Positions 1-8,191 of a stretch of 64,000 nucleotides of DNA are shown here, piece by piece. The translations under genes were made by a program, and so were the position numbers. The stretch's first letter is position 1, and each line of letters opens with the position of its first letter. The notes beneath the pieces are model-generated. The model did no database searches, was not told the DNA's origin, and saw only the letters and a list, made by a program, of their open reading frames with translations. The stretch is from Pelomonas sp. V22 (GTDB taxonomy: Bacteria; Pseudomonadota; Gammaproteobacteria; Burkholderiales; Burkholderiaceae_C), in contig NZ_JAGIXS010000002.1 in NCBI RefSeq assembly GCF_030014915.1, forward strand, positions 310,001-374,000, given 5' to 3'.

Positions 1-467
1 GCCGCCGGGAACTCGAAGCGCACAAAATGCACGGCCGAGGTCTTCTCCTCGTTCTCGCGGTCCAGGTCCTCGTCGGCAATCGCGTAGATGCGCGCATGGC
101 CTTCGACCTCGACGAACATGCGGTCCTCCACGCCGATCAGGCGCGCCAGCTCGCGCTTGCGCTCATGCGGATCGGGATACTCGATCAGCATCGTGGCCTT
201 CCAGTTCGAGCCATCGGGCACCAGGGGCGCATAGGCCTCGATCTCGCCCTGGATGGCTTCTTCCTCGAAGATCTTCTCGATGCGCAGCATCTCCTGGATC
301 TGGTAGCGCACCGTCTGCTCGTCCTCGAACTGCAGGTTCAGGTGCTCGCCCAGTTGCACGCTGCGCAGCCGGCGGTGGGCAATGACCTCGGGCTTGTGGG
401 CCTTGCGGTACTTGGCATAGGCCTCCAGCGTCATCAGGCTCTCGGGGGTGATCATCGTGCGGCTCAT
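1..467 (-). CDS. DUF3501 family protein (3' end beyond window)
   Basis: The first 155 or so residues of a soluble protein run off the left edge, so the C-terminus is missing. The N-terminus (MSRTMITPESLMTLEAYAK) and the charged region around residues 35-100 fit the DUF3501 family as I know it. That family regularly sits beside a cysteine-rich Fe-S protein and a rubrerythrin, exactly as here. The ATG at 467 lies 4 bp after the stop of the Fe-S gene, so the two are translationally linked. The biochemical role is unknown; a part in peroxide or redox handling is inferred from neighbours only. Confidence 0.75.
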   Translation of the reverse strand, partial: MSRTMITPESLMTLEAYAKYRKAHKPEVIAHRRLRSVQLGEHLNLQFEDEQTVRYQIQEMLRIEKIFEEEAIQGEIEAYAPLVPDGSNWKATMLIEYPDPHERKRELARLIGVEDRMFVEVEGHARIYAIADEDLDRENEEKTSAVHFVRFEFPA

Positions 468-471
468 CGCA

Positions 472-1827
472 TCACTCCAATCCATAGGCAAGGCGCACGA
501 GGCTCAGCGGATGCGAAAGACTGCGCGCAGGCGTCCCGGCCGCCGCCATGCCCTGAGCGATGTGGTGGCCGGCCAGCGCGCAGTCGCTCGCGATGTGGTC
601 GGGCTCGTCCTTGGCCATGGCCTTGAAGACCGGCTTGCCTATCTTCATCGCCACCGGGTGGTAGGGCGTCTTCACGCCATAGGTGCCAGCATGGCCGGAG
701 CAGCGCTCGACGGTGTTGAGCTTCACCTCCACCGTCTGGCCGATCAGATTGAACATTTCCTCGGTCTTGCGGCCGATGTTCTGCACCCGGCCATGGCAGG
801 GAACGTGGTAACTGACCTTGCCAAGCGCGGTCCTGAAGTCCGTCTTCAGCAGGCCATCCTTGTGCCGCGCGACCAGGTATTCGAACGGGTCCCACATCGC
901 CTCCTTGACGGCCTGCACCGCCGCCTCGGCCGGGAACATCAAGGGCAGCTCCTGCTTGAACATCAGCGTGCAGCTGGGCACGGCGCTGAGGATGGCGTAG
1001 CCCTCGGCCGCATAGCGGGCCAGCACCGGGATATTGGCGTCCTTGTGCTGCTCCACCGTGGCCAGGTCGCCGAGCTCCAGCTTGGGCATGCCGCAGCATT
1101 GCTCTTTCTCGACGACGACATAGGGAATGTCGTTGTGCGCCAGCACCTTCAGCAGGTCATGGCCGATGCCGGGTTCGTTGTAGTTGACGTAGCAGGTCGA
1201 GAAAATCGCCACCTTGCCCGGCGTGCGCTCGCCGTTGGTCACCACCTGGGCCGTGCTCTTGGCCGCGCCCCAGCGGAAGCGCCAGTTGGCCAGCTCGGGC
1301 ATCCAGGCCTCGGGATGCACACCCAGCGTTGCGTCGAGCGCCTTGCGCGCCACGCCGGTCTTGTTGACCGCATTGACGATCTGCACAACCACCGGGATGC
1401 CGGCGAACTGGCCGTGCACATCGGTTGACGCGAGGAACTGCTCGCCGCGCCCGACCTCACCCTTCTTGAACTTGATCGCCTTGGCCCGCAGCATGGTGTG
1501 CGGGAAGTCGAGGTTCCATGGGTGCGGCGGCACATAGGGGCACTTGGTCATGTAGCAGAGGTCGCAGAGGTAGCACTGGTCGACCACCTTCCAGAAGTCC
1601 TGCTTGTTGACCGTGTCCAGCTCGCCGCTGGCACTCTCGTCCACCAGGTCGAAGAGCGTGGGGAAGCTCTGGCACAGCGAGACGCAACGCCGGCAGCCGT
1701 GGCAGATGTCGAAGACGCGCTCGAGCTCGTGCAGGCACTTGTCTTCGTCGTAGAACTCGGCGCTCTTCCAGTCGAGCGGATGCCGGGTCGGCGCTTCCAG
1801 ATTTCCCTCGCGATGGCTCATGCTCAA
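472..1827 (-). CDS. Cysteine-rich Fe-S protein (heterodisulfide reductase / GlpC-like)
   Basis: The 451-residue protein carries two N-terminal 4Fe-4S motifs, CHGCRRCVSLCQSFP near residue 42 and CYLCDLCYMTKCP near 86. It also has two CCG-type segments, the first with ECCGMPKLE around 243 and the second with HVPCHGR then ERCSGHAG around 345-380. This is the layout of GlpC/HdrD-like electron carriers that pass electrons to a partner dehydrogenase or quinone. It lies between rubrerythrin upstream and DUF3501 downstream in a conserved three-gene cluster, so it may deliver electrons to rubrerythrin; that is inference. No catalytic partner such as GlpA is nearby. Confidence 0.85.
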   Translation of the reverse strand: MSMSHREGNLEAPTRHPLDWKSAEFYDEDKCLHELERVFDICHGCRRCVSLCQSFPTLFDLVDESASGELDTVNKQDFWKVVDQCYLCDLCYMTKCPYVPPHPWNLDFPHTMLRAKAIKFKKGEVGRGEQFLASTDVHGQFAGIPVVVQIVNAVNKTGVARKALDATLGVHPEAWMPELANWRFRWGAAKSTAQVVTNGERTPGKVAIFSTCYVNYNEPGIGHDLLKVLAHNDIPYVVVEKEQCCGMPKLELGDLATVEQHKDANIPVLARYAAEGYAILSAVPSCTLMFKQELPLMFPAEAAVQAVKEAMWDPFEYLVARHKDGLLKTDFRTALGKVSYHVPCHGRVQNIGRKTEEMFNLIGQTVEVKLNTVERCSGHAGTYGVKTPYHPVAMKIGKPVFKAMAKDEPDHIASDCALAGHHIAQGMAAAGTPARSLSHPLSLVRLAYGLE

Positions 1828-1841
1828 GGCCCCAATGAAGC

Positions 1842-1861
1842 GCGGCGTCCGAAGACGCCGC
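1842..1861 (-). terminator. UUCG-tetraloop hairpin after rubrerythrin
   Basis: Perfect 8-bp arms GCGGCGTC and GACGCCGC enclose a 4-nt loop that reads UUCG in the minus-strand transcript, an unusually stable tetraloop. It sits between the rubrerythrin stop (1879) and the Fe-S gene start (1827). No clear U-run follows, so it may partly terminate, attenuate or stabilise the 3' end of rubrerythrin mRNA rather than fully separate the genes. Confidence 0.55.
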
Positions 1862-1878
1862 CATGGTTGCTTGGATGC

Positions 1879-2298
1879 TCAGTCCACCAGGGCGTCGAGC
1901 GCCTTCTGGTAGCGGTTGGCGTGCGAGCGCTCGGCCTTGGCGAGGGTCTCGAACCAGTCGGCAATCTCGTCGAAGCCCTCGTCGCGCGCCGTCTTGGCCA
2001 TGCCCGGGTACATGTCGGTGTACTCATGGGTCTCGCCGGCCACGGCGGCCTTGAGGTTGTCGCGCGTGGCGCCGATGGGCAGGCCGGTGGCGGGGTCGCC
2101 CACGGCTTCAAGGAATTCCAGGTGGCCATGCGCATGGCCGGTCTCGCCTTCGGCCGTGGAGCGGAACAGCGCCGCCACGTCGTTCTGGCCTTCGATGTCG
2201 GCCTTGTTCGCAAAGTAGAGGTAGCGGCGGTTGGCCTGCGATTCGCCGGCAAAGGCGTCCTTCAGGTGCTGCTCGGTCTTAGATCCTTTCAAGCCCAT
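1879..2298 (-). CDS. Rubrerythrin (diiron domain only)
   Basis: A 139-residue four-helix ferritin-like protein. The diiron ligand motifs are visible: GESQ near residue 18, the ETGH pair near 52-55, GETHEY near 88 and the C-terminal AERSHANRY near 123-131. The C-terminal rubredoxin domain of classical rubrerythrin is absent, so electrons must come from another protein. The adjacent Fe-S protein is the obvious candidate. The family reduces hydrogen peroxide in the cytoplasm. It is first in the minus-strand cluster and is followed by a stable hairpin. Confidence 0.9.
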   Translation of the reverse strand: MGLKGSKTEQHLKDAFAGESQANRRYLYFANKADIEGQNDVAALFRSTAEGETGHAHGHLEFLEAVGDPATGLPIGATRDNLKAAVAGETHEYTDMYPGMAKTARDEGFDEIADWFETLAKAERSHANRYQKALDALVD

Positions 2299-2315
2299 GA
2301 TCGCTCTCCAATGAT

Positions 2316-2340
2316 TGGTGATTGACTGATTGACTGACTG
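2316..2340. repeat. Short tandem repeat upstream of rubrerythrin
   Basis: The leader of the rubrerythrin gene holds tandem copies of TGATTGAC followed by two ACTG units. The array lies about 18 bp before the start codon, overlapping the expected 5' UTR. Short arrays like this can vary by slippage; I have no evidence that this one does. Confidence 0.5.
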
Positions 2341-2405
2341 GGAACCCGGGCTGACGACGCTAACTCAAGGCACCTCGGCGTGCCAATACAAAGCCACTAT
2401 CCGCT

Positions 2406-3275
2406 TCATAGCAGGCCGCTATACCAGCGCAGGCCGAGCAGGTGGCGGGCCATGCGGTGCACGCGGCTCTCGGGGTCGCAGAGCTCGTGCACGATGTTGA
2501 AGTGGTGGCATCCCGCCACCTCCTCGCAGACTGGCACGGCCCGCGCGCCCCAGGCCTCGCGCAGCACCTCGGCCTGGCGCTTGTACTCCTCGCTCTCTTC
2601 GCTGCCGACCAGGGCATAAAGCGGCGATGCTGGCGCCGGGAAGTTCACCGGGCTCAGACGGCGCACCGCCTCGGCATCGAGCCGCAGGTCGCGCTGCAAG
2701 AAAGGCGTGCGCATCAGCGGCGCCAGCTCATGCAGGCCCGACAAGGAGAGCGCGCCCTTGACCAGGTCGCGCGGCAGGTCGATGCCCACGGCCTTCCAAT
2801 CACAGCAGCTCATCATCGCGGCCAGGTGGCCGCCGGCGGAATGGCCGGCCACGACGATCCGGTTCGGATCGCCGCCATGCTCGGCCGCGTGCCGCCAGAC
2901 CCAGGCCAGCGCCCGCGCCATCTGCAGCGCGATGCGCTCCATGCTGACCGTGGGGCACAGCGCGTAGTTGGGCACGACGACCAGGGCGCCCTCGTCGGCA
3001 AACACCGGGGCAACGAAGCTGTGGTCCGATTTGTCGAGCGCCCGCCAGTAGCCGCCGTGGATGAAGACCAGCACCGGCGCGCCAGGCGTTGGCGTGGGGA
3101 AGACATCGAGCGTCTCGCCCGGCTCCTCGCCGTAGGCGATGTCGAGCCGGCATTCGGTCTGCGAGCGGGCCAGCGACGAAGCCTCGGCCCAGCGCCGCAG
3201 CAGCACGGCCGCCTCGGGCACGCGGGCGCGGTTGTCGTACTGCGCCGTGAGCCAGGCTTCGGTGGGGCGGGCCAT
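2406..3275 (-). CDS. Alpha/beta hydrolase, arylformamidase-like
   Basis: A 289-residue serine hydrolase of the kynurenine formamidase/BD-FAE type. It has the oxyanion motif HGGYWR near residue 93, the nucleophile elbow GHSAGGHL near 167, and a late histidine in GCHHFNIVHE near 260. These are the marks of enzymes that hydrolyse N-formylkynurenine or similar small esters and amides. No other tryptophan-catabolism gene is nearby, so the substrate is open. The start at 3275 was chosen because GAGAGA lies just upstream; a longer frame to 3404 has no ribosome-binding site. Confidence 0.75.
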   Translation of the reverse strand: MARPTEAWLTAQYDNRARVPEAAVLLRRWAEASSLARSQTECRLDIAYGEEPGETLDVFPTPTPGAPVLVFIHGGYWRALDKSDHSFVAPVFADEGALVVVPNYALCPTVSMERIALQMARALAWVWRHAAEHGGDPNRIVVAGHSAGGHLAAMMSCCDWKAVGIDLPRDLVKGALSLSGLHELAPLMRTPFLQRDLRLDAEAVRRLSPVNFPAPASPLYALVGSEESEEYKRQAEVLREAWGARAVPVCEEVAGCHHFNIVHELCDPESRVHRMARHLLGLRWYSGLL

Positions 3276-3489
3276 CGTCGGGTCTCTCTTTCTTCCTCGC
3301 TGGATTGGAGGGCAGTGTCTCAGCGCGCCAGCGGCGGCGCCTCGCCGTAAACCCGTGGGCGCCGCGCCAATCGGGCGTCCCATCTTCAGGCGACCGGATG
3401 CCAATGCTTGCGGCTGTTACCGGCCGCCAGCGCGCGCCGGCCGGGCTTTTCCCGTAGTCTTTCGCCGCATTCATTGCTGGGGTAGCGGT

Positions 3490-4713
3490 ATGGACCCGTC
3501 GCTGGGCGTGCATTCGGAGCTGGGGCGTCTGCGCCAGGTGCTGGTGTGCAAGCCCGGCATGGCGCAGCGCCGGCAGCGGCCAGGCAGTGATGCCGGCGCG
3601 CTGTTCGATGCCCTCCCCCTGGTCGATCAGGCCGCCGAAGAACACGGCCGCTTCTGCGCCGCGCTGCGCCTGCTGGGCGTCGAAGTGCTGGAGCTGCACC
3701 ACCTGCTCGCTGCCACGCTGGAGCGCCGCATCGCACGCAACTGGCTGCTGGACCGCTGGCTCGATGTCAGTCGCGTCGATGCGGAGCTGGCCCAGCAATT
3801 GCGCCCCTGGCTGCAGGACCTGCCCGCCGCCGAACTGGCCGAGCGCCTGATAGGCGGCCTGCTGCGCGCCGAGCTGCCCTTCGAAGCGAGCGAGCCGCAG
3901 GGTTTGCAGCTGCGCAGCGCCGATCCGCGCACACCCTTGCTCACCCCGCTGCCGGGCAGCGTGCTGATGCGCGACAGCAGCGTCTGGATCGGCGACGGCG
4001 TGGCCCTCTCGCGGCTGCGCGAACCCGAGCGGCGCGACGAGGCCCTGCTGCTCGGTGCCGTCTACCACTTCCACCCCCGCTTCGTCGGTTGCAACACAGG
4101 CTGGTGGGGCGAAGGCGAGCAGGACCATGGCCCCGCCCTGCTGGCCGGCGGCGACGTGATGCCCCTCAGCAAGGGCCTGGTGCTGCTCGGCCTCGGCCAA
4201 CACAGCTCGGTGCAGGCGGTGAGCCAGCTGGCCCGCAACCTCTTGAAGCGTGGCGGTGCCGACCGCGTGCTGGTGGCCCAGCTGCCCGCGCAGCCTGCGG
4301 GCTGCCATCTGGACCGCCTCTTGAGCTTCTGCGACCGCGACCTGGTGGTCGTCGGCGGCAGCGCGCTCAATGCGTCGCAGACCTTTAGCCTGCGCCGGGG
4401 TGCGCGCGACGACCAGCTCGACGTGCGCCCCGAGCCGCACCCGCTCTTGCAGGTGCTGGCCGAGGCGCTGTCGCTCAAGCAGCTGCGCGTCGTGGTCAGC
4501 GGTGGTGATCCTGGCGGCCCTTGGGAAGACGGCGGCCAGCTGCTCGCCACCGCACCCGGCCAGGTGCTGGCCTGGCAGCGCAATGTCCACACCAACGCCC
4601 AACTGCGCGAGGCCGGCGTCGAAGTGATCGAGCTGCCTGGCGGCAGCCTGGGGCGGGCTGGCAGCCATGCCTATGCCTGTCCGATCAGCCGCGAGGCCCT
4701 CTCGGTGCCCTGA
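3490..4713 (+). CDS. Arginine deiminase homologue lacking the catalytic cysteine
   Basis: At 407 residues it has the normal length of ArcA and aligns end to end: GVHSELGRLRQVLVCKPG at residue 5, a D162 in LMRD for FTRD, GGDVMPL at 220, HLDRLLSFCDRD at 273. Against the Pseudomonas aeruginosa enzyme as I recall it, the nucleophile Cys406 (GGGHCMTCPI) is Ala394 here (SHAYACPI). The general acid/base Glu224 (EGGDV) is Ala219. His273, Asp275, Asp162 and the histidine before the lost cysteine remain. The substrate pocket may be kept while catalysis is lost. There is no arcB, arcC or arcD nearby. ATG 3490 begins the family-typical N-terminus. Confidence 0.8.
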   Translation: MDPSLGVHSELGRLRQVLVCKPGMAQRRQRPGSDAGALFDALPLVDQAAEEHGRFCAALRLLGVEVLELHHLLAATLERRIARNWLLDRWLDVSRVDAELAQQLRPWLQDLPAAELAERLIGGLLRAELPFEASEPQGLQLRSADPRTPLLTPLPGSVLMRDSSVWIGDGVALSRLREPERRDEALLLGAVYHFHPRFVGCNTGWWGEGEQDHGPALLAGGDVMPLSKGLVLLGLGQHSSVQAVSQLARNLLKRGGADRVLVAQLPAQPAGCHLDRLLSFCDRDLVVVGGSALNASQTFSLRRGARDDQLDVRPEPHPLLQVLAEALSLKQLRVVVSGGDPGGPWEDGGQLLATAPGQVLAWQRNVHTNAQLREAGVEVIELPGGSLGRAGSHAYACPISREALSVP

Positions 4714-4913
4714 CGAACATCGGCATCGATTCGTCTGGCGTTGCAGCCAGCACCTGACCTGCAAGCTCAGAGGTTTCTTGAATCGGATGCACTGCAGAGA
4801 TCTAATTCCAACAATGCCATTTCAACTCACTGAATCCACTGCAAACGAAGAACACCAAGACAACCGGCACATAAGCAATTATTTTGTTTCTTAAACCTAT
4901 ACAAAGAGCCATT

Positions 4914-6524
4914 GTGAAAAAATATCAGCTCTACCTTTTAATTTCCACACTCTCGCTGGGAATAAATTCATCCATTGCACAGCAATTGCAGCCAGACCTG
5001 CAGCTCAAAGAGGTTCGCATTCCAGGCATCGATATCAAATACCCGGACCCGAAGTTTGAGCAAAGTGATGCCTTGAAGAAAATGTGCATGCCGGATTCGA
5101 AGTTTTCGCCCATTCGAGACAAATCAGGCCACGATTATCAAAAACATGCCGAATGGGGCCAACTCATGGGAGAAGGCTATCAAACTGCGCTCCAGTCCTA
5201 CAATTGGGCGAGACTATTTTATATCAATGCACAAATCCAACGCCATCTCCCTAGAGCAGGAACCAATCCATATAACAAGCCAACGCAAATGGGGCACGAC
5301 GCAAGAGTTGCGGCGGCGAATGCCGGCGCACAAGGCAGGCGCCTTCTTGAATCTGCCGGACAGCCGGAGCCTGCAGCTCCGCAACAAGCCGACTTGGATT
5401 ACAACTTTGCCGCGCTGAGCGCCGCAGAGACGGAAATCGCAATTGCTCAATACTCCTATCACATCAAACAGGCTGAGATCCGCACAAAAATACTCTCAGA
5501 TTTCTCAACTTCGGAGCGACCACCGCTGGAAAAGCTAGATTTACTGATCCAGTTTGACACTTTCAGCAAGGACATTTCAACTTGCTTCAGCTTCAATGAG
5601 AGAAAATTTGGAACACATGCACTGAGGAGTTTTGTACAGCTGGATTCACTTGGCGGCCGCCACCCGAATGTCGACGAGAAGCCCCCGGTCGCTCAAAAAA
5701 AGGACCAACTGAAGCAAGCTCAGGCCAGAGAGCAAGAAATCTACGTTTCGCAATCTCAGATGGCCATTGATGCAATCAAGCCAAGCCTGCTCCAGCAAAT
5801 CAATTCTGCGGGCAATCAGCAAAGTCTGATTGAAATCCTTCCTCACGTGTTTGGCGATACCAGGACCGCACTAAGGGCGGGGATGGATCCGGAAATCAAG
5901 CAAGCGCTATCGAAGCGACGCGCAGCTTTAGAAGCCGAGCGTATCAATGTTGGCCATGCTGAAGAAGAGCGACGAGCGTCAGCGAATCAGGCACGAATCA
6001 CAGCAGCCTTCAATAACAATGGATCGCCAATCCTGGCAGATTTGCAATCTGCCATACTAAAAGCCAGCATGGAGTTGTCGTCAGCGAAACAGAAGTTACC
6101 CAGTGAACGGACTTCGCCGAATAGCTACAAAATTACCGGCTTCAACAGGGTCGGCAGCGTAGCAACGCGGGAAATTTCCATAGATATTGGCGACTTTTCG
6201 TGCAAGCCGCTCAATGGCGGACAATTTTGCAACTATTCAGAGCGTGTGGATTACAGGTTGTACATCACTAATCTTTTGAGCAAGTACCCAACCCGTGGGG
6301 CCCTCTCTGAGGGTTTACGCGAGAACCGAAGTGGTATTTTCAATTGGACGCCGGAGGGGCTGGTGGCGGCCAGAGGCAACGCTGGCCCCGCAATTGGCTT
6401 CCTGAATATTGTTGTTGAGACATACAAGGTCGAGTACGAGGACAGAAATCGCCCCAACAGAGGTACTTTCACTAGGTTGGAGGACCGGTTGGTAAACAGG
6501 GTGGAGGCAGCGCAACTGCCTTGA
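4914..6524 (+). CDS. Secreted protein of unknown function, AT-rich gene
   Basis: I recognise no family. From the GTG at 4914 the protein (536 aa) begins with a clear Sec signal peptide (KKYQLYLLISTLSLGINSS, cleavage probably after SIA). The mature part is polar and mostly helical, with glutamine- and alanine-rich stretches around residues 150-200 and 270-380. A C-terminal domain holds one close Cys pair (CKPLNGGQFC). Base composition is visibly lower in GC than either flank and codon use includes many A/T-ending codons, suggesting transfer. A weak AAAGAG lies 6-7 nt before the GTG; an upstream TTG at 4884 would bury the signal peptide. Confidence 0.6.
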   Translation: MKKYQLYLLISTLSLGINSSIAQQLQPDLQLKEVRIPGIDIKYPDPKFEQSDALKKMCMPDSKFSPIRDKSGHDYQKHAEWGQLMGEGYQTALQSYNWARLFYINAQIQRHLPRAGTNPYNKPTQMGHDARVAAANAGAQGRRLLESAGQPEPAAPQQADLDYNFAALSAAETEIAIAQYSYHIKQAEIRTKILSDFSTSERPPLEKLDLLIQFDTFSKDISTCFSFNERKFGTHALRSFVQLDSLGGRHPNVDEKPPVAQKKDQLKQAQAREQEIYVSQSQMAIDAIKPSLLQQINSAGNQQSLIEILPHVFGDTRTALRAGMDPEIKQALSKRRAALEAERINVGHAEEERRASANQARITAAFNNNGSPILADLQSAILKASMELSSAKQKLPSERTSPNSYKITGFNRVGSVATREISIDIGDFSCKPLNGGQFCNYSERVDYRLYITNLLSKYPTRGALSEGLRENRSGIFNWTPEGLVAARGNAGPAIGFLNIVVETYKVEYEDRNRPNRGTFTRLEDRLVNRVEAAQLP

Positions 6525-6937
6525 GTTCATTGCCCTGATTTAGGGCTCTGCCGACCCCTCGCTGCCGGACCGGCTGAACCGTCGGGGCCAGATGTTGCCT
6601 GGCCACCGCCAAATGTCCCGCGCCCCGCGTCGAGTCGGGCTCAATGCCTGGCAGATGTTGGCTCACCGAGTAGCGGATGCCCACGCGAACGTCCGAGGCG
6701 TCCCCACTACCTTGCGCCGAGTTGTTGACGGAAGCGGGCCGGCGTTTGCCAATTCGCTGCAGGGTGTCGTGGGTCGGTGACGTCGACCCACGGCCGCTCA
6801 CCACCATTGCCGCCGGGCTGATTGAGTGACATCCATCACCCAGGCACCGAAGTCCCGAGCCTGAGGCGCCGTACTCGGCGCTTCTTGAAAACATGAGCTG
6901 GCAACAATTTCTGTACTGACACAGAAAGGCCATTGCC
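6525..6937. other. 413 bp without a recognisable gene
   Basis: This stretch joins the AT-rich secreted orphan to the next operon. Short open frames exist on both strands (6592-6780 plus, 6472-7032 minus) but have no ribosome-binding site and no familiar motif. It may be debris from the insertion that brought the upstream gene. The promoter of the 6938-8905 operon should lie in the last 80 bp. Confidence 0.5.
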
Positions 6938-7108
6938 ATGCACGTCAACCTGCCGCTCAACAAGGTCGAACCCACGACGGCCAAGCCTGCACCAACCGCT
7001 GCAAACGCCGCCAACGCCGGCAACGCCGGCAAGGCGCAGCCCGGCAGCTTCAGCGAACTGCTGAAGAACGCCCAGGCTGCGGCACCGGCGCCAGCGGCAC
7101 CGCTCTGA
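6938..7108 (+). CDS. Small Ala/Pro/Asn-rich protein
   Basis: A 56-residue protein with AGAAAGG 8 nt before its ATG. The body is low-complexity (NAANAGNAGKA, then APAPAAP), with a short amphipathic piece, SFSELLKNAQ, between. There is no signal peptide or membrane segment. It leads an operon with the 171-residue protein, the lipoprotein and the FlgH-like protein downstream, so it may be a small partner or substrate of that system. I do not recognise a family. The strong Shine-Dalgarno and frame-fitting context argue it is real. Confidence 0.5.
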   Translation: MHVNLPLNKVEPTTAKPAPTAANAANAGNAGKAQPGSFSELLKNAQAAAPAPAAPL

Positions 7109-7125
7109 GCCGGACGGAGCCGCCG

Positions 7126-7641
7126 ATGAGCCCCCTTCTGCCCACGAGCGCCGGCAGCAGCGGCGATGCGCTCGGTGCGCGCGCCGTCGCGCCGCGCACC
7201 GATGAAAGCACCGCCCGCAAAGCGGCTGCCGCCGAGCCTGGCGTTGCGCCGGCCGCAGTGGCTTCAGCCGCTTCTGCCGGCGTGCAGACCAGCTTCAGCG
7301 CCGAGAGCCTGCGCGCCCTGGAAGACTCGGCCCTGGCCATCGCCGGCGAGGTGAAGGGCCTGGTCACTGGCGTGGGCCAGGCCGGCGCTGATTTGATAGG
7401 CGGTGCGGCCGATGCCATCGATGCGGTCGGGGAAAGCGCGATTCACCTGGTCAACACCGGCGCAGACAACCTGGTCAAGGGCATCAGCTCGGTGCGAAGC
7501 AGCGTCGGCGAGGTGGCCGATGCCGTGGAAGGCGCGGTGACCGACGCGGCCGGCCGTGCCGGCGACGCGGTGGAGTCCGCCGTCGGCTATGCGGCCCTGG
7601 CCGCGCTGGCCGGTGGCGCCCTGATCGACGTGCTGGCATGA
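7126..7641 (+). CDS. Gly/Ala-rich amphipathic-repeat protein
   Basis: This 171-residue protein has a disordered Ala-rich N-terminus (1-60). About 100 residues of glycine-punctuated helix with an approximate 11-residue rhythm follow (VKGLVTGVGQAGADLIGGA, AVEGAVTDAAGRAGDAVES), and it ends in a hydrophobic helix, AALAALAGGALIDVLA. That pattern resembles late-embryogenesis or apolipoprotein-like helices that lie on membranes. Its stop overlaps the ATG of the next lipoprotein gene (ATGA at 7638), indicating translational coupling. There is no signal peptide. Function unknown. Confidence 0.6.
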   Translation: MSPLLPTSAGSSGDALGARAVAPRTDESTARKAAAAEPGVAPAAVASAASAGVQTSFSAESLRALEDSALAIAGEVKGLVTGVGQAGADLIGGAADAIDAVGESAIHLVNTGADNLVKGISSVRSSVGEVADAVEGAVTDAAGRAGDAVESAVGYAALAALAGGALIDVLA

Positions 7642-8171
7642 GGGCGGCGCTCGCTGGCCTTGCCGCACTCGGCCTGTTGTCCGCCTGCTCGGTGATGGCG
7701 CCGCTGCAGGCCTGGGGACTCGTGAAGGCGGCTGATGTCGCTGGCACCACGGCCATCGCCTACGCACCGGGCAAGGCCATCAACACGGTGCACCACGGCG
7801 AGCCGGTGATGCAGAGCCTGTGCATCGAATACAACCGCGCGACCCAGCTCGAAGACCTGGTGCCCGCACTGCAACTCGAGCTGCGCGAGCAAGGCGTCAG
7901 TAGCCGCGTGTACGAACCGGGTTCCGGCCAGCAGGAATGCCGCTACTGGCTGCGCTATGCCGCCACCATCGAATGGGGCCAGCCACCGCTGGCAGACGGC
8001 TACCGCGCCTACCTCAGCTCCGCGGCATTGAGCCTGCACAACGCCAATGGCAACCTGATGGCCAGCAGCGCCTATGCCGTGGACAGCGACTACGGCAGCA
8101 GCAAATGGTCGACCACGCGGCGCAAGCTGGCGCCCGTGGTCAAGGCCGTCATTACCGGCTTCAGCAGCTGA
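7638..8171 (+). CDS. Outer-membrane lipoprotein, unknown function
   Basis: The N-terminus is a lipoprotein signal ending in the lipobox LLSAC, so Cys17 would be lipidated. The mature protein (about 160 aa) has two further cysteines, CIEYNRATQL and ECRYWLRYAATIEWG, and beta-rich periodicity. This suggests a small sandwich domain like those of Sbal_3080-type lipoproteins; the match is from memory and tentative. It is coupled upstream by an ATGA overlap and followed 20 bp later by the FlgH-like gene, so the two lipoproteins may form one outer-membrane assembly. Confidence 0.65.
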   Translation: MRAALAGLAALGLLSACSVMAPLQAWGLVKAADVAGTTAIAYAPGKAINTVHHGEPVMQSLCIEYNRATQLEDLVPALQLELREQGVSSRVYEPGSGQQECRYWLRYAATIEWGQPPLADGYRAYLSSAALSLHNANGNLMASSAYAVDSDYGSSKWSTTRRKLAPVVKAVITGFSS

Positions 8172-8191
8172 GCCGGCCAGGGAGACACACC

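Noticed and set aside
2800-4764. Minus-strand frame of 654 codons crossing two genes
   Set aside because: It runs antisense to the deiminase homologue and out of frame through the hydrolase gene; there is no coherent protein signature.
6472-7032. Possible transposase remnant on the minus strand
   Set aside because: The translation contains no DDE, HUH or serine-recombinase motif and no terminal repeats were found; treated as non-coding.
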